This document shows, in pieces, positions 13,284 through 25,776 of a DNA stretch of 64,000 nt. Both the position numbers and the translations under genes were made by a program. Under the pieces are notes generated by a model. The model ran no database searches. It saw only the letters and a program-made list of their open reading frames with translations, and was not told the origin of the DNA. The DNA comes from Okapia johnstoni (Eukaryota > Chordata > Mammalia > Artiodactyla > Giraffidae), in assembly GCA_024291935.2 (NCBI GenBank), contig CM044316.1:76896501-76960500 (forward strand), written 5' to 3'. Position 1 is the first letter of the stretch, and the number at the start of each line of letters is the position of its first letter.

Positions 13284-13416
13284 TCTTCACCCTTTTCAAT
13301 AGGCAAGCAGGGATACCAACTGGGACATGCAATAGGGTTTCTCAGACCATAGGCCATGTTCCTTCATTGATTCTGGAAATCTAGATTTCTGCTAGGCAGG
13401 TAAATAGAGTTGATCT

Positions 13417-13685
13417 GCTGCTGCTAAGTCACTGCAGTCGTGTCCGACTCTGTGTGACCCCGTAGAAGACAGGCCACCAGGCTCCCCATCCCTGGTATTC
13501 ACCAGGCAAGAACACTGGAGTAGGTTGCCATTTCCTTCTCCAATGCATGAAAGCAAAAAGTGAAAGTGAAGTATCTCAGTCGTGTCCGACTCTTAGCGAC
13601 CCCATGGACTGCAGCCTACCAGGCTCCTCTGTCCATGGGATTTTCCAGGCAAGAGTACTGGAGTGGGTTGCCACTGCCTTCTCCG
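13417..13685 (-). mobile_element. Bov-A2 SINE with 11-bp TSD
   Basis: Two Bov-A monomers lie head to tail on the minus strand, joined by the 'gaaagtgaaagtgaagt'-like linker (13556-13572). A perfect 11-bp duplication, agagttgatct, lies at 13406-13416 and 13686-13696. Divergence from other Bov-A2 copies looks low. Confidence 0.95.
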
Positions 13686-13760
13686 AGAGTTGATCTACTC
13701 CGCTCTAAATAGGACTGGTCTTAGAAAATTTATTTTCCCTCAAATAATCCTTTTTAATTA

Positions 13761-13979
13761 ATTCCCTGATGGTTCACCAGATAAAGAATCTGTCTGCAAT
13801 GCAGGAGACAAAGGAGACACAGGTTCGATCCCTGGGTCGGGAAGATCCCCTGGAGAAGGTAATGGTAACCCATTCCAGTATTCCTGCCTGAAGAGTCCCA
13901 TGGACAGAGGAGTCTGGCAGGCTACAGTCCAAAGAGTTACAGAGTCAGACACGACTGACTGACTAAGCACATACACACA
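13761..13979 (+). mobile_element. Bov-tA SINE
   Basis: It has a tRNA-like head (ccctgatggttcaccag...), Bov-A core and tail ending 'gactgactgactaagcacat'. It closes a cluster of three SINEs in alternating orientation within about 1 kb. Confidence 0.92.
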
Positions 13980-16900
13980 AAGCCTTTTTGTCCAAAAAAT
14001 TGATATGGTCCTCTCTGACCCTAAGTGCTCATATTTGCCCTTGGGTTTCCACTGATGGATCAGCATCACCTGTCCTAGAAAGGTGTTTTACAGGTTTCTT
14101 TGATAAGTGAGTTTTGGCCACTGTGTTAGAGGTACTCACTTAGGATAGGTCTATGGGCCTCAGGCAAAGTCCAGATGCTCCAACTCTGAAAGCTTCACGG
14201 CAAATGGGACTTGCCAACCCCACCCCAGGCATGGTTTGATGGTTTTAAGAAACCACTATTCATAATTTAACATTTAATTGTTACTTGGGATTCAGACAAG
14301 GGTTTCCCCACTTGCCACCTCCTTCTTGATTCTGCAACAGTTGATAGTTTTCAAGCACTTCATCCTAAAGTTAAAGACAATCAAGTCTAAACTTTAGGAT
14401 TTTAGAATTAGTCACAAATTGCATCTTAAAAATCCTATTTTGTAAACTATTTGATATGAAAGAATCCTTATAATCTTTGGAATAATCTCTTCAAAGGCAT
14501 TTTCCCCTCTTAAAATAAGGATGTTCTCTTTTTCTTTTATTTCCCTTTTTTAAAATATCTGAAAAGAATTTAAACTCCCACATGGCTCAAATCAAATCAA
14601 GTACTATAACCCAAGAGGTTTAAATAAATTTTGAGTTTGATAAAATTCATTTTTACCATTATCAGTGATCAAAATGTAAAATGAAACCATGAAATCAGTG
14701 TTTAGACTAATGAAAATGTTTTCTTCAATAAGTTTTTATTATAACTCACATTTTTTTCTGGTAGCAAGTTATAAAGGTATTGATTTAAAAAGTATTTCCA
14801 TGCTTTAATATAATAGATAAGCTACTAATATTATTTATTTGTGGGGTTATTGCCTACAATAAACATATATGCTCATAAAAGCATTATCTTGACTACGTAC
14901 GTTTTTTAAATACAGGAAAATTTCATTAAAAGATAAGAGAGATACAAAATATCTGGGCTACAACAAGGCATGTGACACGTGAAATGATTTTTTTGAGCTC
15001 CCATTTATATATTAAAAATATAAAATGAGAACTAGAGTTACGCTACATCAATCTCAGTTTCATTCACTACCTCCAGGACACAACCTCATCCCTAATTTTC
15101 AATTTTGCTTCACTGACCTGAACTCAGATATACTGTCCAAAACTGGGGCATTTCTTTCCCTGAATGAGTGGTGTGTGGGATCTACAATCGATTATACCAG
15201 GTGGATAATGAAATTTGGATTCTTTAAAAAATGAAAAAGTTCAGTGAATTCTCTTCACTTTTTGTTATTAATAGTGTTTGACACAATAAGAACTGTGCTG
15301 TACTTTCACGTTATTTTCTCTTACACGTCTTCAGCTCCTACTGTTCCGTCTGTTCTGTCAGCTAATTAAACACATAAACCTGTGAGGAAGCTACTGTTAA
15401 ATCCACCCTGCTTACAAAGATGATTTCTCAATAGGCCTGATGTCGAATGTGTTTGAGGTGCACAGCATAACCTCTTCAGGAAGAAAAATACATCTCCTCA
15501 CGAGCTGCCAACTGATATTCATGATTGTTTCAAATTGGGATTTCATCACTTACCACAGACATCTATGGGAAAAAAGCTTGGGCTTTCCAGAATAGATATT
15601 CCACTAAAATATTATATCTCCGAAAGATGTGTACATAATTTTTTAAGTGGGCATTGACGTACTAGGTAAAATTGAAGCAGAAAATAAATATATATTCAAA
15701 TCATTTCTTTAACATAGAAATATTTGATTTTCAGATATTTCCAAAAATCAGATATGGTTAGTTCCATGTCCTAATTTTATGAACAATGTCTTTTGTGGCT
15801 ATGCTATTTAAATTGTTTTCAGATATAATAGTTACAGTATGTACATAATTAGTACGTATAGAAATATTCACTGTCTGCTATGACTATAATTAATTAGATA
15901 TAGTATACAGAAAGTTTTTGTATGCAATAAATCACTTTTGATTTCCACAAATGGGTACTACACAAACCTTGGTAAACTAAATGCTATTTGACTTATCATT
16001 GCTAAATAACTGAATAAAGAGAATAGCTAGGTAAATGGTGTGGAAAAAATATCTAACATCACTCTTATCAGAATGAAAGTTGTTTTGAAAATGAAACACA
16101 ATTTCAGCTTTGTAGCCAGTGCAATCATTTTCTTACCTTTATTTCAGTAAAACATTTTCTCCCTACAATCCATACACATACAATCTACAATGTAAGTGCC
16201 CTTGTGATGTCTCAATTCCAACAGAAGATTTTTTTTTCTGTTAATTACCAAGCTTTACTTTTGGACATAGAACAATTGATTTCACATATCATTATATGAG
16301 CTCAAAGTACATTTCATGTATTAATAAACAATACCATGAATTTGGAAGGTGCCTGGGGGGTTAATTACTAGTAGCAGAATTACCCTTATTGATACTAAAA
16401 CAAATCTATCATTGAAAATTGTAAGCATATAGTGTTGTGTTTTGGATCCTTGGGCATCAGATCTATAGGGGTTTTTTTCCATAATCACTTCTACTCAATA
16501 AATTCTTAATAGGCTTAAATGTAGATTGGAAGCTTCCAGATTTGGAGTAAAAAGTGAATCTTTTACTCGTTTGTGTTGGATATAGTTAAGATACTGTTGA
16601 AGAATTTTAAGTTTTGATTCTTTTTCAATTTCTTGGACATTTGGGAGATGTATTATTCTTTTTCTATTGAAATTCCCACCATGTCTCATGCAAAGTAGTG
16701 ACCTACACCCTCTAAGAGCTCAATACATTCTAGAGGAGTAGTTATTAATAAAAGAAATCTTTCCCCAGACATACATATTATGGGACAATCAGTAAAAAGT
16801 CAGGGGAATCTCCTTGTTTGTAATATATTTCACAGTGGATACTTTCACTATTAAACAGTTTTACCTTCTGACTTGATCTAATTTTTAGGTGACCATAGGA

Positions 16901-17639
16901 TTTTCCCACATCTATTATTGACCTATATTACCTGGTACATTAGGAGAATAAAGTGAGACTGGAGCAGAGTCAGTTAATAGAAAGCTAACACTCCCAGATG
17001 AGCTTTCAGAGACCTGCACCTTAAGTTCACCTGAGGCAGTTTTGCAGAATTATAACCTAATGTAGCCGGCAGAAACCTGGATTCCTCGGCAAGGATTAGA
17101 AAACTAGCTCTAATAGCAATGTTCCCAACACCTTTCTATCTGCTACTATCCAAGTCTTAGTTCCATCCAAGGAAACAAAACAAGCTAAAAGTGCCTAGGT
17201 GCCTAGAGAAAAGATTCACTTAGGTTCTCACAATATTATGAAGAAATCTGCTAAGCTTGTATGTGTATAGACTGTATGTGTATGGATTGTAGGGAGAAAG
17301 TGTTTTACTGAAAAAAAATACGTGACTCGCTTTCTTGAAGAAAATTCTCTGCATGACTCCTGTGGTTAAACTCAGCCCACTTCCCGTTATTCTCACTTGC
17401 CCATTTCCCACTGTGGTTCTAATCCCCAATTACTTACATCTACATCTGCTAATAAAAAACTTCTAATTTCCAGTAATTTAACAGCCCTTAGAGACTACTC
17501 TGGGTTAAGGTAAAGAAATCCCAGAAATTAGGTAGAAATTATCACCATCTTAAGGCAAACAACAAATTATCTCTTGTATACAAGTATATCTTTCCTTGAG
17601 AAAACCTATTTTACATATTACTTACAATATTTAAGTATT
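13980..17639. other. AT-rich single-copy DNA
   Basis: Apart from the short hairpin at 14362-14400 I see nothing nameable. ORFs such as 15025-15234 and 16495-16689 have no family features. Confidence 0.5.
14362..14400. other. 11-bp inverted repeat, 17-base loop
   Basis: The left arm atcctaaagtt (14362-14372) is the exact reverse complement of aactttaggat (14390-14400). It is not in a recognised transposon and is not followed by a T run, so a terminator role is not implied. Confidence 0.6.
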
Positions 17640-17762
17640 CACTATAAGCAACAACTGAATTACAAGCTTTGAATATATTACTCCTTAAGTCTCATAACAA
17701 CCCAGTGAATTAGAGAAAAACCTCTTTCCCCATTTTCCAGAAAAGGAAACTGATCCCCTAAA
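17640..17762 (-). mobile_element. MIR fragment
   Basis: The reverse complement of the MIR 3' half is visible in 'ctcataacaacccagtgaat' and 'ccccattttccagaaaagga'. It is old and diverged. Confidence 0.7.
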
Positions 17763-17767
17763 TTCAC

Positions 17768-17880
17768 CCGTGGATTAACCCCAGGAGAATCATCTGAAGG
17801 CACTGATGAAATCGAAATCTCTTAGGTACAGGCTAGCAACCCAGGTGATTGATATATGCCAAGTTAAGAACTACCAATAT
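17768..17880 (+). mobile_element. MER5A-like hAT MITE fragment
   Basis: The ends 'agaatcatctgaaggcactg' and 'ccaggtgattgatatatgcc...aagttaagaactacc' resemble the nearly palindromic ends of MER5A, a Charlie-type nonautonomous DNA transposon. The interior is poorly conserved. Confidence 0.55.
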
Positions 17881-18589
17881 AATGGATTTCAAATATAAAT
17901 ACATATTGTATATCTATGTATATATCTTCATACTAATTCAAATACATATTTATAATGCCCTGTATCATCACCATTGAAACTGAGTACATAGTGCTTGTAA
18001 TCTTGTAATCTTTTAAAGCTAATGCATCATGATGAATCAATGAATTGATGAGTTGATATTTTCCTTGAGAAAAATCAATGATATCAAGGTCATTCTCTGA
18101 TTTACAAGGCATTCTATGAGGCTAAGAGACACAAGTTTATTTCCAAGAATGCATCACTCAAATGAAAAGCCTCTAATTTGCTGGTGTCAAGGGCAGAAAT
18201 GTTTTAAACAAAAAATGTTATTTGATCTAATTTCCATGGAAGGTCCCATGTTTTAGATACTGTACTAGATCCCAGGATTTGTTGCTGACAATCTGGGAAG
18301 ATCTAGAAGGCTAAATTATGAAGGCAGAATACTAGAGAGGAGAAAGTTTCACGGAGAACGTACTCTAAAGTTTATAGACATACCCTTCTTCAACACCACA
18401 TGCAAATAAAGAAACTATCCAAAGGCAAGGAAAGGACTACCTGAAAGGATTAGAGAAAGCAATATTCAACACTCATACAGGGCCAAGAAATAGTACCTGT
18501 TCCCACAAGTCAAACTGGAGAACTTCATAACTCATGAGGCACCGAATGGAGGTTCTTTCCCCAGTTGTATGGAATAAAGAGCAGGAAAC
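17881..18589. other. Unassigned, may be old L1 5' UTR
   Basis: The 3' part may continue the old L1 5' region that becomes recognisable from about 18590. The rest is AT-rich with no feature. Confidence 0.35.
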
Positions 18590-21265
18590 TAACTGAGGCT
18601 CTGGTCCGGCCTAACAAATCCTAAGCAAGACCCAAAGGAACAAAACTGGTCCCAAGGAGCTTAACTGCATGCAATTGCAAAGTTCAAGAAAACTTATCAC
18701 AAAATATCACAAGGATCACAAAAATATCCAGCACTCAATAAGGTCAAATGTACAATGTCTGAATCTGATTAAAAATTACCAGATAGGCAAAGAAGTAGGC
18801 AAATATGATCCATAACAAGGAGAAAAATGAATTAATCCAAAGACTGGCATAAATGTTAGAATTGTCCAACAAAGATATTAAACAGTTACTAAAACTGTAT
18901 TCCATGTATTCAACAGCTAGAGGAAAAAGTTGAGCAAGTACAGATATGGAAAATACAAATGCTGACCCAAATTGAACTTACAAGGATGAAAACTTCAATG
19001 TGTACAATGAAAAAGCACACTGCATGGAATAACAGCACATCTTCCTTTCTGCAGAAGGAAAAAAAAGTGTTCTTGAAGACACAGTAATAGAAACTATCCA
19101 AACTGAAATAGAGAAAAAAAATTCAAAAAAATTTAATGGAACGGGCAGCCTGTAGGGAAAAATTAAAGCAACCTATGCCAAAGCCTTTGACTGTGTGGAT
19201 CACAACAACTGTGGGAAATTCTTCAAGAGATGGGAATCCCAAACCATCTTACCTGCCTCCTGAGAAATCTGTATGCAGATCAAGAAGTAACAGTTAGAAC
19301 CGGACATCAACAAGAGATTGGTTCCAAATTGGGAAAGGAGTGTGTCAAGGCTGTATATTATCACCCTGCTTAGTTAACTTATATGCAGGGTACACCATGC
19401 AAAATACTGGGCTGGATGAAGCATAAGCTGGAATCATGATTGCCAGGAGAAATGTCAATAACCTCAGATATGCAGATGACACCACCCTTATGGCAGAAAG
19501 TGAAGAAGAACTAAAGAGCCTCTTGATGAAAGTGAAAGAGGAGAGTGAAAAAGATGGCTTAAAGCTCAATATTCAGAAAACTAAGATCATGGCATCTGGT
19601 CCCATCACTTCATGGTAAATAGATGGAGAAACAATGGAAACAGTGACAGACTTTATTTTCTTGGGCTCCAAAATCACTGCAGATGGTGACTGCAGGCATG
19701 AAATTAAAAGATGCTTGCTCCTTGGAAGAAAAGCTATGACCAACCTAGACAGCATATTAAAAAGCAGAGACATTACTTTGATGACAAATGTCCATCTAGT
19801 CAAAGCTATGGTTTTTCCAGTAGTCATATATGGATGTGAGAGTTGGACTATAAAGAAAGCTGAGCGCAGAAGAATTGATGCTTTTGAACTGTGGTGTTGG
19901 AGAAGACTTTTGAGAGTCCCTTGGACTGCAAGGAGATCAAGCCAGTCAATTCTAAAGGAAATCAGCCCTGAAAATTCATTGGAAGGACTGATGCTGAAGC
20001 TGAAACTCCAATACTTTGACCACCTGATGCGAAGAACTAACTCACTGGCAAAGACCCTGATGCTAGGAAAGACTGAAGGCAGGAGAAGAAGGGGACGACA
20101 GAGGATGAGATGGTTGGATGTCATCACTGACTCGATGGATGTGGGTTTGAGTAAGCTCTAGGAGTTGGTGATGGACAGGGAAGCCTGGCGTGCTGCAGTC
20201 CATGGGGTCACAAAGAGTTGGACACAACCGAGCGACTGAACTGAACTGAATAAGCACATAATTGGAGTTTTCAAAGGAGGCAAGGGAAATGATAAGTAAC
20301 ATTAAAAGAAATAATAGTTGAAAATGTTCCAAATTTGATGAAAACTATAAGCCATTCCATTCAAGAACCTCAATGAACCCCAAACACAAGATACACCAAC
20401 CAAACTGCTCAATAATCAGTGATAAAGAATGAGGTAGAAAAGTTACATTATATACAGAGGAAAAAAACATGAAGATGACAGATTTTTTGTCAGAAACAAG
20501 CAAGAGGAGAGAGGAGTTTTATCTATAAAGTGCTGAGAGAATTTTTTTTTTTTGATGTTGATCAAGAATTCTTCACATGTTTTTCAAAAAAGAAGGTAGA
20601 ATAAAGATTGTTTTTAGACATACAAAAGCTGAAAACTTTCAGCAGCAGCAGATATGCACTATGAAAAATATTAAAGCCAGTCTTTCAGACAGAAGGGGGA
20701 AAGCTGTAAGAAAGAAAGAAGAAATGAATGGAACTACAAGAAAAAATAGACTAATCTATAATCACAGCCAGAAATTTTAAAATCCTTCTGTTAATAATTG
20801 TTAACAGCTACAAGAAAGTAGAAAATCAATAAGGAGATAAGTAGAAAGACAAGTAGAAAGTCAATAAGGATTTAGGAGATTTGAAAATACTATCAATTAA
20901 TCTGACTTGGTAGATATTTATAAAACACTCCACTCAAAAACAGCAGAATGTGCATTCTGGAATGTGCTTTCTTTTCAAATGAACACAGAACATTTATCAA
21001 GATAGATCATTTTATAGACCATAAAAGATCACAATAAATTTGAAAGAATTCTAATCAAATTACATTCTCTGACCACAGTGCAAGTCATTTGAACAACTGA
21101 AAGATCTCTGTAGAATTTCCAAGTACTTGAAAACTAAATAACACACTTTTAACAAAACCATAGACCAAAGAATAAATCAAAAGGAAAATCAGACAGCATT
21201 TCTACCTAAATAAAAATGGAAACACACCATTATCAAACTTTGTGGGATGCAGCTAAAGCAGTTGG
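18590..21265 (+). mobile_element. Old L1 5' UTR/ORF1/ORF2 start, split by BovB
   Basis: The sequence follows an old mammalian L1 (L1M or HAL1-like) 5' half. Landmarks are 'caagacccaaaggaacaaaa', 'ggagaaaaatgaattaatcc', 'ctgtattccatgtattcaac', the coiled-coil ORF1 region, then after the interruption 'cataattggagttttcaaag' and 'tttgatgaaaactataagcc'. ORF2 endonuclease-like sequence follows up to 'tgtgggatgcagctaaagca' at 21242-21261. All frames are broken. A BovB at 19166-20258 separates ORF1-proximal from downstream L1 sequence, so the L1 is the older of the two. Confidence 0.8.
19166..20258 (+). mobile_element. BovB LINE, 5'-truncated
   Basis: This is the 3' third of BovB, an RTE-type non-LTR retrotransposon that encodes the reverse transcriptase (RT) moving itself and, through a shared tail, Bov-tA SINEs. 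The RT palm motif YADDT is intact at 19469-19483. Downstream '[20 protein letters not shown]' and 'KLNIQKTKIMASG' are typical of the family. Two nonsense codons break the frame: TAA at about 19616 and TAG at 20159-20161, each where related copies have a sense codon. The element ends in the ctgaactgaactgaa tail. Confidence 0.95.
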
Positions 21266-21450
21266 CAAACTGAAGCCTGTAGGCCAAACTCTGCTCATCA
21301 GGTATTTTTGTAAATAAAGACAGTAACTTTTTACATATTATCTACGGCTGCTCACCCTGCGACGGCAGAGTTGAGTAACTAAGACTGAGACCATGAACCC
21401 TGAAATACCTAAAATATTTACCATCTAGTAAATACTGAAAAGGTTTGCTG
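21266..21450 (-). mobile_element. hAT-Charlie-like MITE
   Basis: Landmarks are 'ttggcaaactgaagcctg' at one end, 'tttttgtaaataaagaca', 'cggctgctcaccctgcgacg' and 'ggcagagttgagtaactaag', then 'ctaaaatatttaccatctag' and 'ggtttgctgaatcatg'. This is the common ~200-bp mammalian DNA element whose ends read ggggttggcaaac. I am unsure of the family name and strand. It abuts the old L1. Confidence 0.65.
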
Positions 21451-21569
21451 AATCATGACTTGAGAAATTTATCTCATTAACTGACTTTACTGGTATAGTC
21501 TTGTAGGCCAGAAATAACCTTTGTTAATATTTTTATCTAAACCATATTGGTCACTTTTGTTGGATACAT

Positions 21570-22275
21570 TAAGCTATTTTTACAAAACTGGAATCATACT
21601 ATATCTATGTTGAAACACACATTTTTGAACTCTGCGTAGAATTCCACCTTAAAGATATTCCAATTTTTTTTGTTTTCTATTCTCAATTATATTACTTCCA
21701 ATTTTTTATTATTAAAAATAATGTTAGGTTTAGTATCTTTGTAGATAATCTTAGTGTGGATTTCTAATTGCTTTCTCAGGATAAATCCTTAGAAAGGAAA
21801 TCATTGGATTATAGGTTGTCAATTGACAACTGTTGTGTGGCTATACTTCTGGATTTTCTGTTCATTAATTTACATGTCTATACTTATAGCAACAGCACTT
21901 TGTTTTAAGCACTGTAGCTTATATATTAAATCTTGAAATAAGTAATATAAATTGTTTTTTCAAACTTACTTTGCTAATCTAGGTCCTTTGGACTATTTCC
22001 ATAAACATTTAGAATCACCTTGGTATTTTCTTTTTAAGAAACAGATGGAATTTGGTTGGAATTGCATGCCTCTATAGATATAATTGATTTGGGAGTACTG
22101 GCGTCTTACAATACTGATTCTTCCAATTCATGAACACAGTTTATCTCCTCATTTATCAGGTCTTTGGTTTTTCTCACTAATGCCTTGTAGTTTTCAGTGA
22201 ACAGATCTTGCATTCTTCTAGATAAATTTATCCCTTAATTTTTCATATATTTTGATGTTCCTGTAAATGATATTA
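21570..22275 (-). mobile_element. Old L1 fragments, reverse strand
   Basis: About 21855-22275 matches reverse-strand L1 ORF2, with 'gattcttccaattcatgaac' and 'ttgtagttttcagtgaacag'. About 21570-21850 resembles an old L1 3'-region repeat ('actggaatcatactatatct', 'aataatgttaggtttagta'). They may be two insertions. All frames are broken. Confidence 0.7.
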
Positions 22276-22403
22276 CACAGGTTGTAAATCTGTATGCATG
22301 AGTACACATATGTATTGAGACATGACTGTTTTGTGTGCAGCATAACACAACCAACTGAACAGACAAAAGAATGAAAGAAAAATAAGTCATACGTAGATAG
22401 CAC

Positions 22404-22638
22404 CCTGCATGCATGTGTACTAAGGTGCTTCAATCGTGTCCAACTCTTTGCGACCCTATGGACTGTAGCCTGCCCACAGGGCTCCTCTGTCCATGAGGAT
22501 TCTCCAAGAAAGAATAACTGGAGTGGGTTGCCATGCCCTCCTCTAGGAGATCTTTCCAACCCGGGGATCAAACCCACGTCTCCTACTTCTCCTGCATTGG
22601 TAGGTGGGTTCTTTAACACTAGGCCGCCTGGGAAGCAC
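22404..22638 (-). mobile_element. Bov-tA SINE
   Basis: The reverse strand reads tRNA-like head (cttcccaggcggcctagtg), B-box-like region, Bov-A core and 'gcacgcatgc'-type tail. An imperfect 9-bp duplication flanks it: agatagcac at 22395-22403 and agacagcac at 22639-22647. Confidence 0.93.
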
Positions 22639-22647
22639 AGACAGCAC

Positions 22648-23524
22648 TCTAAATTGCTCTAATTATTAGCCAGCATATGTGCTAAATCAACAATTTATCT
22701 CTAGAAGATAAACATAAGTAAGAATGGAAATACTGTCTTTCTGCTTTGGTATAGTTTCAAGTTTCTCATCTTTAAGAATTAGAATAAATTACTAGGTGTG
22801 CAACTGTTGGGTCAGAGATTACATATACTTTAAACGTAATAACTATAGGCACTAGTATAGACATATGCAAAGGATGTTCACTGTAGTATCGTTTAAACTG
22901 AAAAAAAGTGGAGTAATCCAAAGGTGTGACTAGAAAGAGTTGTTTGAATCATCTTGGGTAGAATTTAGTGCTTTAAACACTATTTTTCTTCAAAATAAGT
23001 ATTTTACAGAGGCTAGATATTAATTCCAATGATAGACTATTTTCAAAATATTTTGGCAATTCAGAATTGTGGAACACCCTCTTAAATAGATTCCTCCGAG
23101 AACAACAGTGAACCTTTGAGGATGGATTGGAACTGTGATAAAATCAAGTCTCATTCAGAGTCAAAATTAGCAAAAAAGAATGAAAGAGCATTCCAGGTAA
23201 GCCACTGGGTCAAAATTTTATAATTTTTTCACATAATTTATAAACTGGCTTTGAAGAGAATTCTATTATAAATATAAAAGATTTGAACTAAAATTGCCTT
23301 AGGTTGCTTAGAACTAAGAGATATCTCACAAATAATTTGTGAAATAGTGTTCTTTCTGATACAGAAAGATGAAATACTAGACTAAGAAAAGGTAAAATCC
23401 AGATTTTACTTCCACCTCTGACAGCAAATACATACCTGAACCTGATATCTAAGACCCATTTTCCTTAACATAAAAAAGTCAATTCAATTCACCAGTTCCC
23501 AGTCCAGCTCCTCATCAGATCCCT
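22648..23524. other. AT-rich single-copy DNA
   Basis: No coding potential or recognisable repeat is seen. Confidence 0.5.
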
Positions 23525-23640
23525 TTTGCTGCAGATAACTGGAACACACCCTGCAGATTCTGATTTAATTACTCAAAGGCAGGTGAGGTTCAGAAATTTG
23601 CATTTTTAATTTCCTATATATTCTTGATGTTTTGTGGCAA
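23525..23640 (-). mobile_element. MER5A-like fragment
   Basis: 'gcagattctgatttaattac' followed by 'ggttcagaaatttgcatttt' parallels the reverse MER5A interior. The ends are eroded. Confidence 0.5.
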
Positions 23641-23708
23641 GAGTCTATGAACAGACATTGGGGACTATTGGAATATATCTTTAGGATTCTTTCCAGTTCT
23701 GAAGTCCT

Positions 23709-23917
23709 GGCTTCCCTGGTGGCTCAGAGGTAAAGAATCCACCTGCAATGCAGGAGACACACGTTCAAGCCCTGGGTCGGGAAGATCTCCTGGAGAAGAA
23801 AATGGCAACCCACTCCAATGTTCTTACCTGGGAAATCCTATGGACAGAGAAACCTGGTAGGCTACAGTTCATGGGGTTGCAAAAGAGTTGGACATGACTT
23901 AGCTACTAAACAACAAA
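23709..23917 (+). mobile_element. Bov-tA SINE
   Basis: Complete head (ggcttccctggtggctcag), core and tail ending 'gctactaaacaacaaa'. It forms an inverted pair with the SINE that begins 50 bp downstream. Confidence 0.95.
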
Positions 23918-23967
23918 ATGATTCTGTAAAGGCAACAAATTATTTTTTAATCAGTTTCTAATAATCA

Positions 23968-24193
23968 TGTGAGCATGCTAAGCCCCTTCAGTCATGTCTG
24001 ACTCTTTGCAACCCTATGGAATGTAGCTTGTCAGGCTCTTCCGTTCATGGGATTCTCCAGACAAGAATACTGGAGTAGGTTCCCAGGCCCTTCTCCAGGG
24101 GATCTTTCCAAACCATGGATTGAAGCTTCATTTCTTAAGTCTAACCTGCATTGGCAGGCAGGTTCTTTACCACTAGGGCCACCTGAAAAGCCC
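23968..24193 (-). mobile_element. Bov-tA SINE with 11-bp TSD
   Basis: Reverse-strand Bov-tA with a perfect 11-bp duplication, tctaataatca, at 23957-23967 and 24194-24204. The head reads ggcttttcaggtggccc on the minus strand. Confidence 0.95.
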
Positions 24194-24204
24194 TCTAATA
24201 ATCA

Positions 24205-25691
24205 CAGTTGCTGATAACTAGAGTAAAAGGAGTATTTCTTTCAAATTAAGAAATAATTATTGAGATATGAAAATAAGTGTCCTTCATATCAAGTAGTTAG
24301 TGCAAGTGACAATGAATAAAAATGTATTCTATTGTCCCCTGCTCTAAAGTTCTTAAGAATACTGACAATTTTCCATTCCTTCCTTTAGGGAAGAAAAAGA
24401 AGGAAAAAAAGATGAACCTATTTGGAATTCTATGTACTTTGCCCTTTAGAACTAGATGGTGTTACTGAAAGTAATATGGATCCCAGCACATTACAATATA
24501 TAAATATCAGACCTGAATATAAATGTGCAGTGCAAGTTTGGCCTTTGGGATGTTAAAATGCTTGATGAGCCACAAACACATAATAAGTTTAAAAAAAAAA
24601 AAAAAGGTGGCCCCTCTAAGTTATGTTATGAGCTCACAAAAAAAGAACAATGTCTTATTTGATGTCTTCTAGAGAACACTTACTGTATGTTGAAGTTCAA
24701 TAGCCATCCAATAAAAAAAAAGCTTCATAATATTTTTCATCATGAATTAAATTATGCTGAAAACACTTCAGTGAATGGTAATGGCTATTTGATAGAAAAG
24801 GAGACATAAACTTAATACTACACAGTATTTTACTCAAAAACATATTCAAAAATCTTTTTGTATCTCTTCTGTTGTTTGTAGTTTAATTAATTTATTTAAC
24901 CTGTAAAATGAGTTTTTAATCTGTATTTTAACTTATTAAAGTTTATATATTCAGTTCACGTATACACTCATTTGTTCACGTATCTACACATATCTACCCT
25001 TTTTTAAAAAAAAGTGAGTCCCTGCTTCTTTTTTCTCTTTTCTTTAATCATCCCAAATGTTTTTACCAAATGTATCTCCACCTCTTGCCCCACTGGTCAT
25101 TCTTTTCTAAGGTCAAGAAGCTCTATGTCCCCAGCTCCCACTCTGTCACTTTCAATACCATGACAGTGACTATTACATTTCTATCTCTATTTCCCAAAGT
25201 AGTCTTATTGTCCCTACTATAGACCTGTCTGTTTTGATCTCCGAGCCAGTCCCCATGGACATTTATCCTTTTCCTGGTGTTGGGCTTCCCATAAGCTAGC
25301 ATTTTATCATGGACAGCCTTATTTTCCCAGCTTCTTCATTTCATTTATTCAAGGCTCACCTCCCTCAAGAAAACTTCCTCAATTTGGAAAGGCAAATGCA
25401 GTCACTCTCACGCCAGTCCTCTCCATTCTTCTCATTTCAGCTAGTGTAAGGGACAAGGTCAGGCTTCTTACTAGACTGAAAACCTTCTCTGTTTAGGACA
25501 TCGTCTGAATCTGAAGCTATCAATAGGTAAAACACAATCCTTGACAAAAAGCAGTCTGAAATCTATTTGTGGGAGAAAAGACAGGGATGGATGACAATAT
25601 TGCAAACTATTAGCTAAGTCCAAATTAGTATAGTAGACAGGAATGTATAGTAGAGTCATAATGTACTCACTGCAACTCAGATATGTCTGTG
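24205..25691. other. Single-copy DNA
   Basis: An A run lies near 24590-24605. About 25060-25440 is pyrimidine-rich and may hold a highly diverged L2, too weak to call. No gene is seen. Confidence 0.45.
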
Positions 25692-25732
25692 CACATACAC
25701 ACACACACACAAAACAGACACACACACACAGA
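25692..25732 (+). repeat. CA dinucleotide microsatellite, interrupted
   Basis: Two CA blocks are separated by an AAAACAGA interruption. Interrupted CA tracts are usually less variable than pure ones. Confidence 0.9.
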
Positions 25733-25776
25733 GAAACATGACTTTTCTTTAGTTGGCTTCATCATGTTCTAGTGCT

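Noticed and set aside
12959..13384. 141-codon plus-strand ORF
   Set aside because: It is translation of the dimeric Bov-tA2 SINE, and similar peptides occur wherever these SINEs lie.
12962..13979. Regularly repeated blocks resembling a CRISPR-like array
   Set aside because: The repeats are SINE copies in mixed orientation, with long units and TSDs, in a mammalian genome.
23709..23780. tRNA gene from the tRNA-Glu-like sequence
   Set aside because: It is the tRNA-derived head of a Bov-tA SINE. It lacks a proper acceptor stem and is followed by the Bov-A core.
25471..25725. 84-codon reverse ORF
   Set aside because: Its start lies in the CA microsatellite, giving a Cys/Val repeat. No coding signature.
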